NCBI RefSeq assembly: GCF_033568475.1
Contig: NC_133123.1
Coordinates: 139,826,062-139,890,061, forward strand
Reading direction: 5' to 3'
From: Henckelia pumila
Taxonomy: Eukaryota > Streptophyta > Magnoliopsida > Lamiales > Gesneriaceae
DNA length: 64,000 bases
Positions 1 through 11,963 of the stretch are shown in pieces. A program made the translations under genes and the position numbers. The notes under the pieces were generated by a model, which worked only from the letters and a program-made list of their open reading frames with translations, searched no databases and had not been told where the DNA came from. Positions within the stretch are counted from its first letter, which is position 1, and each line of letters opens with the position of its first letter.

Positions 1-3000
1 GCGGGGCCCCTAAGACTGGAGGAGTTCCGATTTGCCCGCAGTGTCAGAAGACGCACACCGGGAAGTGTTTAGTGGGGTCCAATGTATGCTATCTTTGCAA
101 GGAGCCAGGACATGTGTCTTACAACTGCCCGAAGAGGAAGAACACCACTGGGAGGGTGTTTGTCATGCAGGCTGAGGAGGCAGACCCAGATACCTCCTTC
201 ATCACCGGTATATCCTAACTTATGCTTTTAAGAAATTTTTTGGGAATTTACTTCATGATCCTAATTTGCATGGGTTATCTGTTTGCATGATTAGAGTAAG
301 ATGTATTTTTACTTGTGTTTAATTAAGAGAAATATTTATAACTTTTATTGGGAGAGAGTAAGTTTAGTATGCGATTGTTGGGATTTTCTGCGTGCAGGGA
401 GAATTCTAGTAGGAGGAAACTCCACGTATGCGTTGCTAGATTCAGGGGCTACGCATTCGTTTATATCCCTAGAGTTTATCAGACGGATAGGCATTAAGCC
501 CGAGGTTGCTGTTACCGGGTACGATGTAACCATGCCGTCTGGACAGGTCCTTTCTACCACTAGTATCTGCAGAGGCTTGGAGATGGATTTATAGGGGCGC
601 ACTATCAGGGCAGATTTAGTGGTCCTATCGTTGACTGGATTCGATCTGATTTTGGATATGGACTGGTTGTCAGTCAACGGGGCAGTGATTGATTTCCGGC
701 AGAGAACAGTGGCAGTGAAACCAGGGAAGGGCGACCAGTTTGTTTTCTATGCATCTCCGAGCAGTGAGATCTCGCCGGTGATTTCTTATACACATGCGAG
801 GAAGTTATTGAGACGTGGTTGCCAGGGGTTTTTTGCCAGTGTAGTCACATCAGCATTGCCACCTACCAGTTCCCTAGCAGAGATAGAGGTGGTACGTGAC
901 TTTCCAGATGTTTTTCCCGATGACGTTGTAGGAATTCCACTAGCGAGGGAAGTGGAGTACAGCATTGAGTTGATGCCGGACACTGTGCCTATTTCTAAGG
1001 CACCGTATCGACTCGCTCCTACAGAGATGAAAGAGTTGAAGGAGCAGATTCAGGAACTGTTGGAGAAGGGCTTTATTCGCCCTAGCTTTTCTCCTTGGGG
1101 AACTCCAGTGTTGTTTGTGAAAAAGAAGGATGGTAGCATAAGGCTTTGTATCGATTACCGAGAGCTCAATAGAGTCACAATGAAGAACAAGTATCCACTG
1201 CCGAGGATTGAGGATTTGTTTGATCAGTTGCAGGGAGCTTCGGTTTTCTCTAAGATCGATCTGCGATCTGGCTATCATCAGTTGAGGATTAGAGATGCAG
1301 ATGTGTCCAAGACTGCTTTTCGGACACGCTATGGGCATTACGAGTTCTTGGTAATGCCGTTTGGTTTGACCAACGCTCCAGCGGTCTTCATGGATCTCAT
1401 GAACCGCGTATTTCAGCCGTACCTTGATCAGTTCATCATAGTCTTCATTGATGATATCTTGATCTACTCGAGGAGCATTGAGGAGCATAGACAGCACTTG
1501 CAGACAGCATTGAAGACTTTGAGGGAGCATCGACTGTTTGCGAAATTCATTAAGTGCGAGTTTTGGCTAGAGCAGGTGGCGTTTCTTGGCCATATAGTTT
1601 CGAGAGATGGGATAGCAGTGGATCAGACGAAGGTGCAGGCAGTGCAGGATTGGGGAATTCCGAAGAATGCTTCAGAGATTCGCAGTTTCTTGGGTTTAGT
1701 AGGCTACTACCGGAAGTTCATCAAGGGTTTTTCTTCTATTGCAGTACCCTTGACTTCCTTGACCAAGAAAAATGCGAAGTTTATATGGAGTTCAGACTGC
1801 CAGAGGAGCTTCGATCAGCTTAAGAAAGCACTCACTACTGCGCCAGTGTTGGCGATGCCAGTGCCCCATGAGGAGTTAGTGGTGTTCACGGATGCATCTA
1901 AACTGGGTTTAGGCACCATGCTTATGCAGAGGGACAGAGTCATTGCTTATGCGTCGAGACAGTTGAAGATTCATGAGCAGAACTATCCGACGCACGATTT
2001 GGAGCTTGCTGCAGTGGTCTTCGCTTTGAAGATCTGGAGGCACTATTTATACGGTGAGAAGTGCAAGATTTTCACATACCATAAGAGTCTCAAGTACTTC
2101 TTCACTCAAAAGAAGTTGAACATGAGACAGCGCCGATGGTTGGAATTAGTGAAGGACTACGACTGTGACATTAGCTACCATCCGGGTAAGGCTAATGTGG
2201 TGGCTGATGCGTTGAGTCGGAAGACTTCAGTGGTATCCTGTTTGACAGTACAGTTGTCACTTCAGGAGGAGATTCAGAGATTCGGTTTGGAGTACTATTT
2301 GGGTGATCACGCACCAAGTTTGGCAATGTTAGTAGTACAGCCGAATCTTCGAGATCGTATCAGGGATGGACAACCTGCTGATGAGGATTTGCAGCGGTTG
2401 AGGCAGAAGGATGAGGCCAAGGGCAATCTTTTTTTTACCTTCAGTGATGGCATTATTCAGTACCGTGGTCGTATGTGCATACCAAACATTGATCAGTTGA
2501 GGACTGAGATCCTGACAGAGGCTCACACATCTCCGTATTCCATTCATCCAGGAAGTACGAAGATGTATAAAGATTTGCAGACGTATTGGTGGCTCGGCAT
2601 GAAGAGTGATATCGCACGATTCGTATCTGAGTGTTTGACTTGTCAGCAGGTCAAGGCAGAGCACCAACGTCCAGCAGGGTTGCTTAATCCTCTACCCATT
2701 CCAGTATGAAAGTGGGAGAACATCACGATGGACTTTGTAGTTGGCCTTCCGAGGAGTGCTAGAGGATGTACAGCTATTTGGGTGATCGTGGATAGACTCA
2801 CCAAGTCAGCTCATTTCTTGCCCGTGAGGACTACTTACTCGTTGACACAGTATGCAGAGCTTTATATCAAGGAGATTGTTAGACTGCATGGCATACCAGT
2901 GTCGATAGTATCAGACCGGGATCTGAGGTTTACATCTGCTTTTTGGAAGAGTTTACATACAGCATTGGGGACTAGACTATTGTTCAGTACAACGTTCCAT

Positions 3001-6000
3001 CCCCAGACAGATGGTCAGTCTGAGAGAGTGATCCAGGTTCTCGAGGATCTACTTAGAACTTGTGTCATCGACTTTTAGGGTTCTTGGGAGACTAGATTAC
3101 CGTTGGTGGAGTTTACCTATAACAACAGCTTCCAGGCATCTATAGGTATGGCTCCTTATGCAGCTCTCTACGGGAGGAGATGCAGATCTCCCGTGCATTG
3201 AGATGAGGTCGGTGAGAGGATTCTACTTGGTCCCGAGATTGTACAGCAGACTGCAGACATTATGATTCAGATTCGGGATCGTATGAGGACTGCTCAGAGT
3301 CTTCAGAAGAGTTATGGTGATACTCGACGACGAGATCTTGAGTTTGCAGTGGGTGATCATGTGTTTCTGAAGATATCACCTATGAAAGGGGTGATGAGAT
3401 TTGGTCGAAGAGGTAAGCTGAATACGAGGTATATTGGGCCTTTTAAGATCTTGGAGAGAGTTGGCACGTTGGCCTACCGTTTGGCTTTGCCACCAGGGCT
3501 TGCGGCAGTGCACAACGTTTTCCATGTATCCATGCTACGGAGATATGTCCCGAATCCGGCGCATGTACTAGATTACGAACCTTTGCGGTTAGCATCGGAT
3601 CTAGTATTTGAGGAGAGGCATGTTCGGATCTTAGCCAGAGAGGAGCGGAGATTGAGGACGCGGGTCATACCGATGGTCAAGGTCCAGTGGCAGAATCATT
3701 CAGAGGAGGAAGCCACTTGGGAGACCGAGGCAGACATGAGGACTCGCTACCCGGAGTTATTCGAGTAAGTACTTTAATTTTGAGGACGAAATTCAATTTA
3801 AGGGGGGGAGAATTATAACATCCGAAAAATTTTAATACGTAAATTCGCATACATAATTAAGGAAAATAATTATTTAAAATTTATATTTGGGTTAAATGAC
3901 ATTTATGTGTTATTATGTGAATTATATGCATGATTTAAATTTATTTTCTCATTTAACCCGCAATTATTATATTTTAGATTTTTGAGAAATTTTATTGAGT
4001 TGATCGCGTAGACGGGACCGTGGACGGACGAGATACCAAAATTTTTAGCCAAAAATATTTTATGAGTTTTATGAGCCTTAAAATAATATTTTAAAGTATT
4101 TTTTCAAGAAAATTTTAGTATTTACTTATATATTTATTTAATAATTGATTTTTGGCCAAAATAATTCATTTTATTGACTTTTATTAATTTTTAAAAATCC
4201 TCTATATTTTTTTTTCGGGATTTTTGATTTGTTATCAGATTGTTAATATTTTAGGAGCTTAAAATTTTTATTTTTAAGGTATAATATCTATATATTGATT
4301 TAATGGAATTTTAAACCTATTATCTACTCAAATTTAAACCTAAACTAAATCCCTATGACCGATTAAAAAACCATCAGCCGCCTCCAACCCCTTTCTTCAA
4401 CCTTGTTCACGCTTTCTTCAGCAGAAAACACCCATAGCCGATCCAACCAAGCTCCATCTTTGAAGATTTTGGTCCGTTCGTCGTCCCGGAGCCCGTAAAC
4501 GCATCTATCTTCGTCGATTTAATTATCAAGGCATGTCTATTCTTTCGTTTGAACACCATATAAGCTACTATTCACGCATGATTGTTTTATTCCAGATTTT
4601 TTATCATGAACTTTTCGATTTATGCATGTAGGTAAGGTTTTGATGCATGTTGATGATTCTTTCACTCATGGCTCACGTTTTTAATTGCATGGCTCGGTCC
4701 AGGGGCTAGGGCTCGGTCAAGAGGTGAGTTAGGGTCCTAGGAAGAGAACCATGGTTGGGCTAAGGGATGGAGTTGGCCTGGTTCAAGGCTGGGATCGAGA
4801 TGGGTCATGGGAGTCGGCAGTTTAGGGTTCAGTGGAAGGAGGCTTCGGGTTTGAGGTAGGGGCCATGGCTCGGGCTGAGCCATGGTGGGTTAGGACCGCC
4901 CAGACGTGGGCTACATCTGGGCGGCAGCGCTCCGGCCAGGGGCGGCCGGAGCTGGCCGGCAGCAGGCCGGCCGAGGAGGGCTAGGAAAGGGGGGATCGGG
5001 TTTTGGGCTGGGGCTGGGTTTGGGCCGGGTCTTGGGGTTCGGGTCGGGTCTGGTAGGTCTAGGGTCAGGTGAGTAGGGCGGGGTTTGGGTTAGGTGGGCC
5101 GGGCTCGGGTATTTTAATTTTTAAGTATTTAATAGTTAAGTGGATTTTGGGCTTTAATAATTAGTTAGAAAATTATTTGGGCCTCCAAATAATTTTATTT
5201 GGGCCTTAAATAATTTATTTAAGTTAGCCCAATGATTTTTATGGGCTTGGGAGCCCATGAATATTTTTGGGCCGGTCAGTGGATTTTTGGGCCAGTCTAG
5301 AGTTTTATTGGGATTAATTAGGTTAATGGGTTTAAAAATATTTATTTAGGCCCAGTTAAGTTAATTAAGTTATTTGGGCTAAGATATGATTATTGGGATT
5401 TTATTTAAGCTTAATGGGCTTAGAGTGAGTGACCAGCAGTCTGGACCAACCCATAAAAAATAACTAAGTTCGAAATATATATTTAATTATTTTTATGCAT
5501 GAAGTTTATATTTTAAGTATAAGTATATTTATTATGAAAAATAAATTAGATATATATTACGGACAATTTTTATTGCATGCATTTTGAAATTTTATATGAT
5601 ATGATTATGATTATGTATGAGTTGAGCAAAAATATTTTCTTGATGGAAATTGAAGTAGTGTGACATAAAGGTGATTATCCACCATATGATATATGATTTA
5701 TGCGGTAGTTTACTACCATAGGAGGTGATTTATCACCGCCACATACGTTGGTTTATGAGACTGATCAGTCGACACAGATAAGCGTCACACTTACGGATAG
5801 GACCATAGACTGTTTCAAAAATACCATGCTCAATTATGTTATGTATGATGAGGAAAGATATGTTTATGATTAAGACTTATGTTTCAGTATTTATGTTATG
5901 AAAAAGGTTTCCATGCATGCTCATGTATCATGTATATGTATTAGTATGATTATGTGATGCATTATTTTAAACTTTGTTATAAAGAATTAGACATGTTGAG

Positions 6001-6380
6001 CCCCTAGGCTCACTACGCTTATATGGTGCAGGTGGGTCAGATGATTATAATATTGCTCCTACCGGTGGCGAGGACGTATGAGCGAGCTGGTAGTGGATCC
6101 CGTGACCGTCGCAGATTTTAGTTGATGTTTAAGAAATAATTATTTTTATTATGTTGAGTTTTTAAACAAGTTCATTTCCTTCTATTTTTAGGAATTTTGC
6201 ATTATCAAACTTAGTATTTTTATTTCATGCATAATGATATTTTCAGCGAGTATTTAAGCTATTTTTATGTAGTAATATTATTTCTTTTTTGTTTATACAT
6301 ATATGTATGGGCGTATATGTATAGTATTATTTTTTATAAAAAAAAAGTTTTTTCTGCATTTATTAGTAGTAGACGTTTCA
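1..6380 (+). mobile_element. Ty3/gypsy chromovirus (Tekay-like), right part
   Basis: Parts seen in order: end of gag with CCHC zinc knuckles (about 30-150), aspartic protease with the LLDSGATHSF motif (about 430-600), reverse transcriptase with the FIDDILIYS core (about 1000-1530), RNase H (about 1880-2210), integrase with HHCC zinc finger and catalytic core (about 2540-3250), GPY/F module, and a C-terminal chromodomain-like tail (about 3660-3768). The chromodomain and the RT sequence fit the chromovirus branch, probably Tekay. A purine-rich tract (3801-3810) precedes the long 3' LTR. The 5' LTR and start lie left of the window. The element looks broken, with a few breaks in the coding part. 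It is inserted in a copia element, so it is younger than that one; its age cannot be estimated without the 5' LTR. Confidence 0.95.
3814..6380 (+). repeat. 3' LTR of the Ty3/gypsy element
   Basis: The LTR starts just after the polypurine tract and runs about 2.57 kb. The right end is set by the return of copia integrase sequence: the LTR ends TTTCA at 6380 and the copia frame resumes at 6381 with ATTCG, the likely 5-bp target duplication. The middle (about 4660-5110) is strongly G-rich and the rest AT-rich. The left end is inferred from the tract, because the 5' LTR is not in the window. Confidence 0.75.
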
Positions 6381-7836
6381 ATTCGAGCAGGAAAGTCTGG
6401 GTTTATTTTTTGAAAAATAAATCTGATGTTTACGAAACCTTTAAAAGGTGGAAATTCATGGTGAAAAATGAGACCAACTTGAAGGTGAAGTTCTTACGGT
6501 CTGACAATGGGGGAAAATATGTAGATGATGAATTCAAGAAGTATTGTGAACTGAACGGGATCAAGATGGAGAAAACCATTTCTGGTACACCTCAACAGAA
6601 TGGTGTGGCTGAAAGAATGAACAGAACCCTGAATGAACGTGCCAGAAGCATGAGATTGCACGCTGGACTGCCGAAATCATTTTGGGCTGATGCAGTTAAC
6701 ACTGCAGCGTATCTAATCAACAGAGGACCTTCGGTACCACTTGACTGCAGAATACCAGAGGAGGTCTGGAGCGCAAAGGAGTAAACCTTTCGTTCTTGAT
6801 AGTGTTTGGTTGTCTTTCATATGTTCACATCGATTCAGCCAGCAGAACAAAACTTGATCCAAAATCAAAGAAGTGTTTTTTTATTGGTTATGGAGATAAT
6901 GAGTTTGGTTATCGGTTCTGGGATGACCAAAATCGAAAGATCGTTCGGAGCAGAGATGTAATCTTCAATGAGTATGTGATGTATAAGGGCAGGTCAAGCG
7001 TTGGAGCTGGTGATGAATGTCCTGAAGTCAAGAAGACGGATGAAATACCATTGATGGATATTTCTGTGAATGAGTTGGAAACCAGTAACCTGAAAGATAA
7101 AAAAACTGTTGCACAAGATGATAAACCAAAAACTCCGGAAATTAAACTCAGGAGATCTTCTAAAACAATCAGACCACCTCAGAAATACTCTCCAACACTT
7201 CATTATATTTTGCTGACAGATAAAGGTGAACCAGAGACCTTTGAAGAAGCGATGCAAAATGATGATTCAATCAAGTGGGAGTTAGCCATGAAAGACGACA
7301 TGGACTGCAAATATAAGAGAAATGGCATGAGCTGCTACATTGACTGTGTGAAGCCATGATTGAAATCAAGTCTTCAAGTGGGAGATTTGTCAGGTGGCAG
7401 GTGGCAGGTGATTGGTGGGATGGTGGCAGATGGGGCTTTTTAGTTGGGAAGTAAATTAAATGCCCTGCATTTAACTAAACGCGGAGAGGAGCTCTATAAA
7501 TTGAGCTCCTCTCCCCCCATTCAAAGTATCCCACAGCGCAGAGAGCAAAGAAAAAAGAAAGAAAAAAAAAAGAGAGAGAGAGTTTCTTGGGTTTTCTTGA
7601 GTGTTCTCTTGTGTGAGTTAGAAAAATATTTTTTTTTCGGTAATACTCGGGTGCTGGGATCGGGTGAGAGATATAGTGTTTTGTACACTTGTAATATTTC
7701 TTCGGTATTAAATATTTGCAGCAGCTCCGTGGACGTAGCCTATATTGAGTGAACCACGTAAATCTTCGGTGTCCTTATTGATTATTTTTATTTCACAATT
7801 ATTATCGTCATGTTCGCTCCGGCATAATCCATAACA
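6381..7836 (+). mobile_element. Ty1-copia remnant (Tork/TNT1-like), right part
   Basis: Parts seen: the second half of the integrase core (SRKVWVYFLK, then LRSDNGGKY and PQQNGVAERMNRTL; about 6390-6780), the integrase tail (about 6796-7150), the lead-in to reverse transcriptase (about 7180-7290), a purine-rich tract and a 3' LTR. Most of the reverse transcriptase and the RNase H are absent, so the element is broken and cannot act alone. Its left part should lie beyond the gypsy element, outside the window. The 3' end abuts a host exon at 7837. It is older than the gypsy element it hosts. Confidence 0.9.
7388..7836 (+). repeat. 3' LTR of the copia element
   Basis: The LTR begins TGTCAGG after the purine-rich AAGTGGGAGA tract and ends CCATAACA, giving about 449 bp. 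A TATA-like CTCTATAAAT lies at about 7491-7500, followed by a pyrimidine-rich stretch, as in a U3/R junction. The right end is supported independently because SEC14-like host coding sequence begins at 7837. Confidence 0.8.
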
Positions 7837-8586
7837 CGATACTCCAACTCCTCATCGAAATCGTTGACAAATTTAGGTACCTCAAATTCGTCATGTCTAA
7901 CGTTATCCCACAAGAATTCCAACCTGTAGACGAATCTCAGCTTGCAATATAACCCGTTTCAATAAGTTTTAAAGCCACCCCTACTTTAATTTCTTTCATA
8001 TGAAATAGTTTTCTTGAATTATATATTATTAAATGATCAATATTAATCCGATGGCAGGATATTACGTACCCTCGGCCAGCATTGTTGAAGAGGAGACGGC
8101 CGAGTGTGGAAAGAAAGAAGCAGCACTGAAAACTTGGGTGCACCATATATACAGATTCCATGTTATCTCTAACCTCCACCGGAATTGCTTTGTAAAGCCA
8201 ACGTAAAGCAAATATTCCGGGGAAATTTTCAGCTCTAGTAACACCAGAGTTGATGTACACTACTGAGAATTTCTTCCCATTTAAGCCAGGAAATATCTCC
8301 TCCTCCAAGTATTTCATCACCGCCTCCACACTCACAATTCCTCCTGCATATATACAAAATCAATTGGGTTCTAAGATCAGCAGTAAATTTGTTTGAATTC
8401 TATATATATATATGCGCGTACGTACATATATATACCTGGAAAGAGTTTTCCTAAGATGTGAAGGATAGGATTGCCGCGTTTGTCCGTGCCTTGAATCTTG
8501 AAGATGTTGTGTTTCATGATGAGTTTTTGTTGTTCGCAGAGTGTGAGTACGGAAGAGGGAAGGTGGAATGTATTTTTGGAAGCCAT
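7837..8586 (-). pseudogene. SEC14/divergent CRAL-TRIO protein gene, cut by a copia insertion
   Basis: This is a lipid-binding-type CRAL-TRIO gene similar in plan to the small plant SEC14 cytosolic factor family (about 200 residues). Exon 1 is 8586-8436 (ATG at 8586; FKIQGTDKRGN), exon 2 is 8343-8070 (phase-correct GT-AG junctions; VTRAENFPGIFALRWLYKAI, then HPSFQ and GRLLF), and exon 3 carries RLEFLWDNVRHDEFE and ends at DEELEYR. There the sequence switches to the copia LTR, so roughly the last 25 residues expected for the family are missing. The position where relatives place the exon 3 acceptor (about 7960, before a GLYCKLRF stretch) reads GG, not AG. The next in-frame AG (7935-7936) would drop about six residues. 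Both faults suggest a dead or truncated gene. No promoter motif stands out upstream. Confidence 0.85.
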
Positions 8587-10299
8587 GGGAGAGTTAATTA
8601 TAATATGTTGATGCCTTGATGAAAAGAAACTGGTGCGATTTCTTATATGATCAGGGGTATGATGTATATGTGCTTGAGTATGGCTAGCATGATATACGTT
8701 AATCTTAGTCGATAATGTACACGCGTTGCCTGAAATATTTGGCAGAGAGAGAAATTGAACTTTGATTTAGTGAAAATATATATATTTCAAAAAAAATGAA
8801 GAAAAATAAAATAAAATGTGATAGAATAACGTTGATCACAGTAAGAATCCATCCACCAGGGTCCTTTTCCTTATTTTCATTTGTTACAAAAATTTTATTA
8901 CCTATTTTGAAATAAATTAATTATTTGTGGTGACTAAATATTTGACACAAATGTACGAATCATGTGCCATTTTATCATTATTTCTAAACAAATCCAACAG
9001 GTACGATAATATTCCAATTGTTAGTTTGCTTCGACCAAAAACAAAATTAATTAATTGCGAGACTTGTCGGCATCTATTCCATGCATGCAATGCCAAAGGG
9101 TGCGTTTTCGAATATAATGAATTTAGGCTTTATTCATGCGGGTTAAGATATATCAAATATTCCGCTATTATATGTGTGAATTTACAAGTATATAATATAT
9201 GGCATCTACTGTGAATGATTGAATTGATTTAAAAATTATATATATCTTTCTCGTGAATTCGTTAAAATAAAAAATTTAAAAAAAATTACTTAGTACGTAG
9301 GTCTTTGTAAAATTCGTAACTTGTTAAGAATCGGATTCTTGACAAGTAATTTTTTTAATATCAATATGTGATTAATTTATTTAATTTACTAGTATATGAT
9401 TAATTCATGACACATCTTTCTCGTGAATTCGTTAAAATAATTTTTTTTTTAAAATACTTAGTTCGTACGCTTCGTAAAATTAGTAACTTTTTAAGAACCG
9501 GAATATGTATAAATTATTAGTCCATGTATAAATTATCTTATCTATTCTCACGTTCTTTTCGTTATACTATTTATCCATTTATTAATTATTTATTTTACAT
9601 TAATTAAATCACTAATCATTTATCTTAAATCAATCAAATCATTAAATTTAAATTACTATATTATTCTTATAAATAATATTATTCATATTTTATTAATTCT
9701 TAAAAAAAATGTAAATTTATCATTTTTATATAAAATTTAATCAATCAAATCAAATAAAATATAATTTATCTATCAAATCAAAAACTATATTAACTATCAT
9801 TTTTTATTTATTTATATTTGAGATTTTTCTTTTTTTAACGATTTTTCATACCATGTGTTTTTTATTCTCCATAAAAGAATCATTATTATCATCATTTTTA
9901 ATAACAATTCTTGTGATACAGTCTTCATCAATCACTTGCATTTTTCTATCGTTATTATTTAATCAAACGATCTCTTTGTTATGCTAAAAATATTTACTTG
10001 CAAAGAATAACAATAATTTCATCATTCTCATTTGCATTCTGGTATGTTATCGTCTTCCATTACTTCGTTAATGATCAATGTATTTGTTGGACATCACATT
10101 TTCTTTTGATTTCTCGTTTTTCAAAATTTACTGATCTTTTTTTTTTGCCTACAATGCTCTCGTTGCTGAAATTTTTGATTGAATTTTGAATGTCTTTAAT
10201 TACAAATGTTAACATTTCATATTTTATCTCAACCGTTTTGTTGCATATTTTTCTTTATTTATTTATTTGATTTAAAATTTGCATCAATGTAATTTTACA
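8587..10299. other. AT-rich intergenic region with degenerate repeats
   Basis: No gene is recognised. Two imperfect direct copies of a ~90-bp unit, each holding CGTGAATTCGTTAAAATAA, start near 9250 and 9420. From about 9540 to 9800 is an AT-rich MITE-like stretch with repeated ATCAAATCAAAT words that resembles 47156-47393. Confidence 0.5.
9540..9800. repeat. AT-rich MITE-like repeat
   Basis: The stretch shares ordered words such as AATCAAATCAAATAAA and ATATTAACTA with 47156-47393, which suggests two members of one short element family. Its ends and any target duplication could not be fixed by eye. Confidence 0.35.
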
Positions 10300-10980
10300 T
10301 AGGGTGACAAATTTTACATAAATTCCGACCCGTCCTGATTTCCGACCCATTCTCGTCCCCAATATTTCCCGTCCCGAACTTTTTTCGACCCGAGTGGTCG
10401 GGATTTTTCCCGACCCGATCAATTTCGGGATCGGGATCGGGATAGGCAACTCTTCTCGACGGGATTCCCGACCCGATCCAAATATAAAAATAATATTTTT
10501 TTAATAATACTTTTTAATTAAAAAAAATAAATTTTTTTTAATTTTATGTTTTAATATTAATGTTTTATAATTATATACCATATAATTTTTTTATATTTAT
10601 CCTTTCTAATATTAAAATTGAGTTATAAATTTTTATTTTGTTTTTTTTATTATTATTATTAATTATATGTTTTTTTTTATTAATCAAGTAGTTGTTTTAG
10701 TTTATTATGTAGTAAAAAAATGTTTTAGTTTTTTAATGGTTATGTATAAAGAAATTTTAATTTATTTGTAATGTATTAAGAAATTGTTTGATTTTTTCAT
10801 AATTTTTTTTAAAAAAATATTATTCGGGATTACCCTCTCCCGACCCGACGGGATCCTGAATATTTGGGTCCCGACACTACTCGGGTGCGGGATCGGGAGA
10901 AAAAAAATATCCAAATTTCTATCTGGACGGGAATCGGGTAAGAGGGTTACGGGACGGGTCCCGATCCGATTCCACCCCTA
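10300..10980 (+). mobile_element. hAT-type non-autonomous element, copy 1
   Basis: It starts TAGGGTGACAAA and ends TTCCACCCCTA, imperfect terminal inverted repeats. It is flanked by an 8-bp target duplication ATTTTACA (10292-10299 and 10981-10988), the hAT hallmark. Both ends are packed with CCCGACCCG/CGGGATCGGG words and the middle (about 10490-10830) is very AT-rich. There is no transposase; reading frames here are artefacts of the GC-rich repeats. Two more copies lie at 18058-26681 and 58231-58893. Confidence 0.9.
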
Positions 10981-11963
10981 ATTTTACAGAATCTTTAATT
11001 TAATGTGAGACGTATCCATAATTTTTCTAGACTTTTTTTTGATTTACTAACTAACCCGTAGTAGATTGATTAACATAGATATATTTACAGACTTCAATAA
11101 TATTTAAATAATATCAATCTTATAGTTTTGCTAAAATAATTGAAGATGTTCATCTCCAACTCTTGTAAAAATGTTCATTCGTTAATGTAACATCATCTCA
11201 TAAAATAATTGTTAGATTTTTTGAGAAAGAAAAATAAATAATTTTTTAAATTTCAACTTTTATATATATGATATTTTTGTGTTGGTTTGTTCTTTATTTA
11301 CTATTTTGGATTAAAACTTAATTCCACATGAATTGATTTATTTAACACCGACGTGTAATTTAATTTATATATATATATTAATAAAGTTTTAAAATCTGAT
11401 ATTTTATTGTATTTATGAACTCATGATATAATGATTTAGTTTAATACGTCCTTACGAAAATTAAACCTAACTTATAGTATTACTCTAATGATAAATCTAA
11501 TATCTTATAATTTATCACGTCAACAATATATCATTAATTACGTTTATGTGTAAAAATATGCACAATTTGATGCATTCGCTAGCTGGGCCTTAAAACATTA
11601 ATATCGACCCTGCATGACCTAGATATATGTTTGTTTTGACAAATATCTCATAGTGCGTATATAAATACATTGATTTATGTGTAAAGATATGAACAATTTG
11701 ATGCATTCACTAGCTGAGCCTTAAAACATTAATATCGACCCCCTGCACAACCTAGATATATGTTTGTTTTGACAAATATCTCATAGTGCGTATATAAATA
11801 CATTGATTTTTTACTAAAAAAAATCTGACTTGTCACTCTCTTCATCGCCTAGTTTTTCTTCACTTGGCTATTATACACTAACTCTTCCATTGCTGTGTGT
11901 ATACATGCATATTTAAGAAAACCAATTAGCGCCGTAGTAAACAAAACGAAGGCTGAGATATGG
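10981..11963. other. Intergenic region upstream of the MFS pseudogene
   Basis: AT-rich, with no gene seen. Its notable content is a tandem duplication (11543-11808) immediately upstream of the MFS copy at 11964. The TATATAAATAC word near 11658 and again near 11790 is a possible TATA element, one per repeat unit. Confidence 0.5.
11543..11808. repeat. 131-bp tandem duplication
   Basis: Two head-to-tail copies (11543-11673 and 11674-about 11808) differ at only a few positions. Both carry TGATGCATTC, TTAATATCGACC, GATATATGTTTGTTTTGAC and TATATAAATACATTGATTT. It ends about 155 bp before the start codon of the MFS copy. Confidence 0.9.

Noticed and set aside
940-1530. Long frame antisense to the chromovirus reverse transcriptase
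   Set aside because: Shadow of the strongly coding plus strand; no family resemblance.
4660-5110. G-rich stretch as a CpG-island promoter of a host gene
   Set aside because: It is inside the gypsy LTR, with no host exon on either side.
8927-9214. 95-codon frame with several cysteines (ETCRHLFHACNAKGC)
   Set aside because: No known zinc-finger spacing, no splice context and no relatives recalled; judged chance.
10300-10450. Open frame with repeated P-I-P-I-like residues at the element's left end
   Set aside because: It is read out of CGGGATCGGG repeats in a hAT end; the same artefact occurs in the other two copies.
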